From positions 62,001 to 126,000 of the forward strand of contig NZ_PDHO01000015.1 in the NCBI RefSeq assembly GCF_002887815.1: a stretch of DNA of 64,000 nucleotides. Direction: 5' to 3'. Shown here piece after piece: positions 62,465 to 64,000 of the stretch; positions within the stretch are counted from its first letter, which is position 1, and each line of letters begins with the position of its first letter. Origin of the DNA: Mycobacterium sp. ENV421 (GTDB lineage Bacteria > Actinomycetota > Actinomycetes > Mycobacteriales > Mycobacteriaceae). Made by a program: the position numbers and the translations under genes. The notes under the pieces are model-generated. The model saw only the letters and a list, made by a program, of their open reading frames with translations. It did not search any database and was not told the DNA's origin.

Positions 62465-62938
62465 ATGCGGATGTCAGCGAAGGCGGAATACGCCGTCCGC
62501 GCCATGATCCAGCTCGCATCAGTCGACTCGGGCGCGCTGGTCAAGACAGAGGACCTGGCCAAGGCGCAGGGCATCCCCGCGCAGTTCCTGGTCGACATCC
62601 TGTCTGGTCTTCGCACCGACCGGCTGGTGCGCAGCCACCGCGGCCGCGACGGCGGCTACGAGCTGGGACGGCTGGCCGCCGACATCAGCATCGCCGACGT
62701 GTTGCGCTGCATCGACGGGCCGTTGGCGAGCGTGCGTGACATCGGCCTGGGCGACCTGCCCTACAGCGGGCCCACCGCGGCGCTGACCGATGTGTGGCGG
62801 GCGCTGCGCGCCAGCATGCGCTCTGTGCTCGAGGAGACCAGCCTGGCCGATGTGGCCGGTGGGCAGCTACCCGCCCACGTCGCCGAGCTGGCGCACGACT
62901 ACCTGAGGCAGGAGAACCGGCGCGGGCACAATGGCTAG
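62465..62938 (+). CDS. Rrf2-family transcriptional regulator
   Basis: A 157-residue winged-helix regulator. The N-terminus MRMSAKAEYAVRAMIQLAS, the recognition region IPAQFLVDILSGLRTDRLVRS and the wing RGRDGGYELGR are diagnostic. The three-Cys iron-sulfur cluster motif of IscR/NsrR is absent; the only Cys is in LRCIDG. This places it with cluster-free members such as CymR, which controls cysteine and sulfur genes in Firmicutes. It follows the sulfate operon and matches Rv1287 in place. Control of cysDNC is a fair hypothesis. Ends overlap the VOC gene. Confidence 0.88.
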   Translation: MRMSAKAEYAVRAMIQLASVDSGALVKTEDLAKAQGIPAQFLVDILSGLRTDRLVRSHRGRDGGYELGRLAADISIADVLRCIDGPLASVRDIGLGDLPYSGPTAALTDVWRALRASMRSVLEETSLADVAGGQLPAHVAELAHDYLRQENRRGHNG

Positions 62939-63327
62939 CCGGCGCCCGACCCGTACGGCCGGGTGATGATCTCCAGGTAGTGGCCCGCCGGGTCCCGGAA
63001 GTACACGCCGCGGCCGCCGTCGTTGTGGTTGATCTCGCCAGGCCGGGCGGCACGGGGATCTGCCCAGTGCGGTAATTCTCGATCAGAGATCCTGCGGTAG
63101 ATCGTGTCGAAGTCGTCCTCGGACACCAGGAAGGCGTAGTGCTGCGGGTGAATTGGTTCATCGGCAGGCACGTCGGCGAAGTCCAGGCTCAGCCCGTGCT
63201 CGAGGGTGACGACGAGGAAATGTCCGAACGGCGCGGCATCCGGTAGCCCGAACAGCTCGGTCAGGAAATCTGCGGACTGCTGCTTGTCATGTGCGGCGAC
63301 GATGGTGTGGTTCAGTTCGATTGCCAT
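62935..63327 (-). CDS. VOC-superfamily (glyoxalase/bleomycin-resistance-like) protein
   Basis: A 130-residue protein with two beta-alpha-beta-beta-beta modules. The second has RGVYFRDPAGHYLEIITRPYG, where Glu and His are likely metal ligands; the first has HTIVAAHDKQQSADF with a His at the matching place. Such proteins act as dioxygenases, isomerases or drug-binding proteins. It overlaps the Rrf2 gene by four bases. No nearby gene suggests its substrate. Confidence 0.85.
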   Translation of the reverse strand: MAIELNHTIVAAHDKQQSADFLTELFGLPDAAPFGHFLVVTLEHGLSLDFADVPADEPIHPQHYAFLVSEDDFDTIYRRISDRELPHWADPRAARPGEINHNDGGRGVYFRDPAGHYLEIITRPYGSGAG

Positions 63328-63419
63328 TACCCTTGCCAGTCAAGCACTTTGGGTCACCCCGTGCAATGATCACCGGCCTACCCGGTCACGGCCGTCGGAT
63401 GCCGTACCGTCTGTTGCTT

Positions 63420-64000
63420 ATGGCAACACCGAAGACCCGGGTCGAAGTGCTGGGCAACATCGGGCCCAACTGGTTCGCGTCGGTCATGGGCACCGGAATC
63501 GTCGCGACCGCGGGTGCGACGCTGCCGATCCAGCTCCCAGGATTGCGCGGGTTCGCCGAGGTGGTCTGGGTGATCGCCGCGGCGCTGCTGGTCGTGCTGA
63601 TCGGGATCGTCGGCCTGCATTGGCTGCGCCATCCCACCGTCGCGCGCACCCATGCCCGCAATCCGCAGATGGCGCACTTCTACGGTGCGGCGCCGATGGC
63701 GCTACTGACCGTCGGCACCGGTGCGGTGCTGATCGGCCGAGATCTGATCGGCGAGCGGCTCGCCGTCGATCTGGACTGGGTGCTGTGGACCGCCGGCACG
63801 GTGGGCGGGCTGTTCACCGCGGTGAGCATCCCGTTCCTGATGTTCACCCAGCACAACGTCGAACCCGACGCCGCGTTCGGTGGCTGGCTGATGCCGGTTG
63901 TGCCACCGATGGTCTCGGCGGCCGCCGGCGCGCTGCTCATCCCGCACATGGCGCCGGGCAGCGGGCGCACCACCATGCTGTACGGCTGCTACGCGATGTT
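63420..64000 (+). CDS. TDT/SLAC1-family anion transporter (partial, 5' end)
   Basis: The frame from ATG 63420 (MATPKTRVEVLGNIGPNWFA) stays open to the window edge, 193 codons in. GNIGPNWFASVMGTGIVAT is the start typical of TehA/Mae1/SLAC1-like carriers. Hydrophobic segments near 20-35, 45-67, 88-105, 115-140 and 155-175 fit five of the usual ten helices. The family includes the sulfite exporter Ssu1 of fungi, C4-dicarboxylate carriers and nitrate/chloride channels. Position after the sulfate genes and Rrf2 regulator makes sulfite or another anion the best guess. Confidence 0.82.
   Translation, partial: MATPKTRVEVLGNIGPNWFASVMGTGIVATAGATLPIQLPGLRGFAEVVWVIAAALLVVLIGIVGLHWLRHPTVARTHARNPQMAHFYGAAPMALLTVGTGAVLIGRDLIGERLAVDLDWVLWTAGTVGGLFTAVSIPFLMFTQHNVEPDAAFGGWLMPVVPPMVSAAAGALLIPHMAPGSGRTTMLYGCYAM

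Overview
The window is very GC-rich, dense bacterial DNA with many overlapping stop/start codons, GTG starts, lipobox lipoproteins, a WS/DGAT acyltransferase, an F420-type deazaflavin reductase, a fused CysN-CysC and a Rv1264-type adenylyl cyclase. This points to Mycobacterium, probably an environmental Mycolicibacterium. From about 8.1 kb to 62.9 kb, many genes follow what I remember of the M. tuberculosis H37Rv order Rv1251c-Rv1287: nuclease-helicase, lprE, deaD, acyltransferase, TetR, cyp130, FAD oxidase, tap, udgB, DDN-like, HIT, amiB2, cyclase, two ABC exporters, lprB, lprC, SixA, an SbcDC-like pair, opp, cysD, cysNC, Rrf2. This synteny is recalled, not searched.

Layout. 0.1-6.7 kb is a catabolic cluster. 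A five-gene minus-strand operon encodes a zinc dehydrogenase, an HpcH/HpaI aldolase, an SDR, a Baeyer-Villiger-type monooxygenase and an HSL-type esterase. A two-gene plus-strand operon encodes an SMP-30 lactonase and a thioesterase. A 32-base spaced motif in its divergent promoter recurs just beyond the far end of the operon. 6.8-17.4 kb is mostly core: an FAD oxidase overlapping a three-domain RecB/RNase H/SF1 helicase protein, a cupredoxin lipoprotein, lprE, deaD, an acyltransferase, TetR and cyp130. 17.4-26.1 kb looks inserted relative to M. tuberculosis. It holds an Old Yellow Enzyme/DoxX/membrane-protein operon with a divergent TetR, then a Rieske oxygenase with its own TetR divergent from an amidohydrolase, and an epoxide hydrolase.

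26-35.8 kb is core again (FAD oxidase, Tap efflux, UdgB, luciferase-like reductase, deazaflavin reductase, HIT, amidase, hypoxanthine-DNA glycosylase-like protein, adenylyl cyclase and a small neighbour). It carries a 36-bp tandem repeat and a 159-bp foldback element. 35.8-46.4 kb holds a secreted protein with a basic tail, a heterodimeric ABC exporter, two DUF3558 lipoproteins, SixA and the SbcDC-like pair. 46.4-54.7 kb holds a WS/DGAT enzyme, an alpha/beta hydrolase and the oppBCDA importer.

54.8-64 kb centres on sulfate activation: cysD-cysNC-cysQ plus an isochorismatase-like hydrolase. Further on are an Rrf2 regulator, a VOC protein and the start of a TDT/SLAC1-family anion transporter. 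Two secreted-protein genes between them share helically phased CTCAGGT-type repeats about 50-65 bases before their starts. The M. tuberculosis carbonic anhydrase gene expected between oppB and cysD is replaced by two tiny exported proteins. No rRNA, tRNA, CRISPR array or complete insertion sequence was seen. The best candidates for undescribed elements are the 159-bp foldback, the 36-bp repeat, the paired 32-base motif, the TGTAAY triplet next to the cyclase, and the phased CTCAGGT sites.
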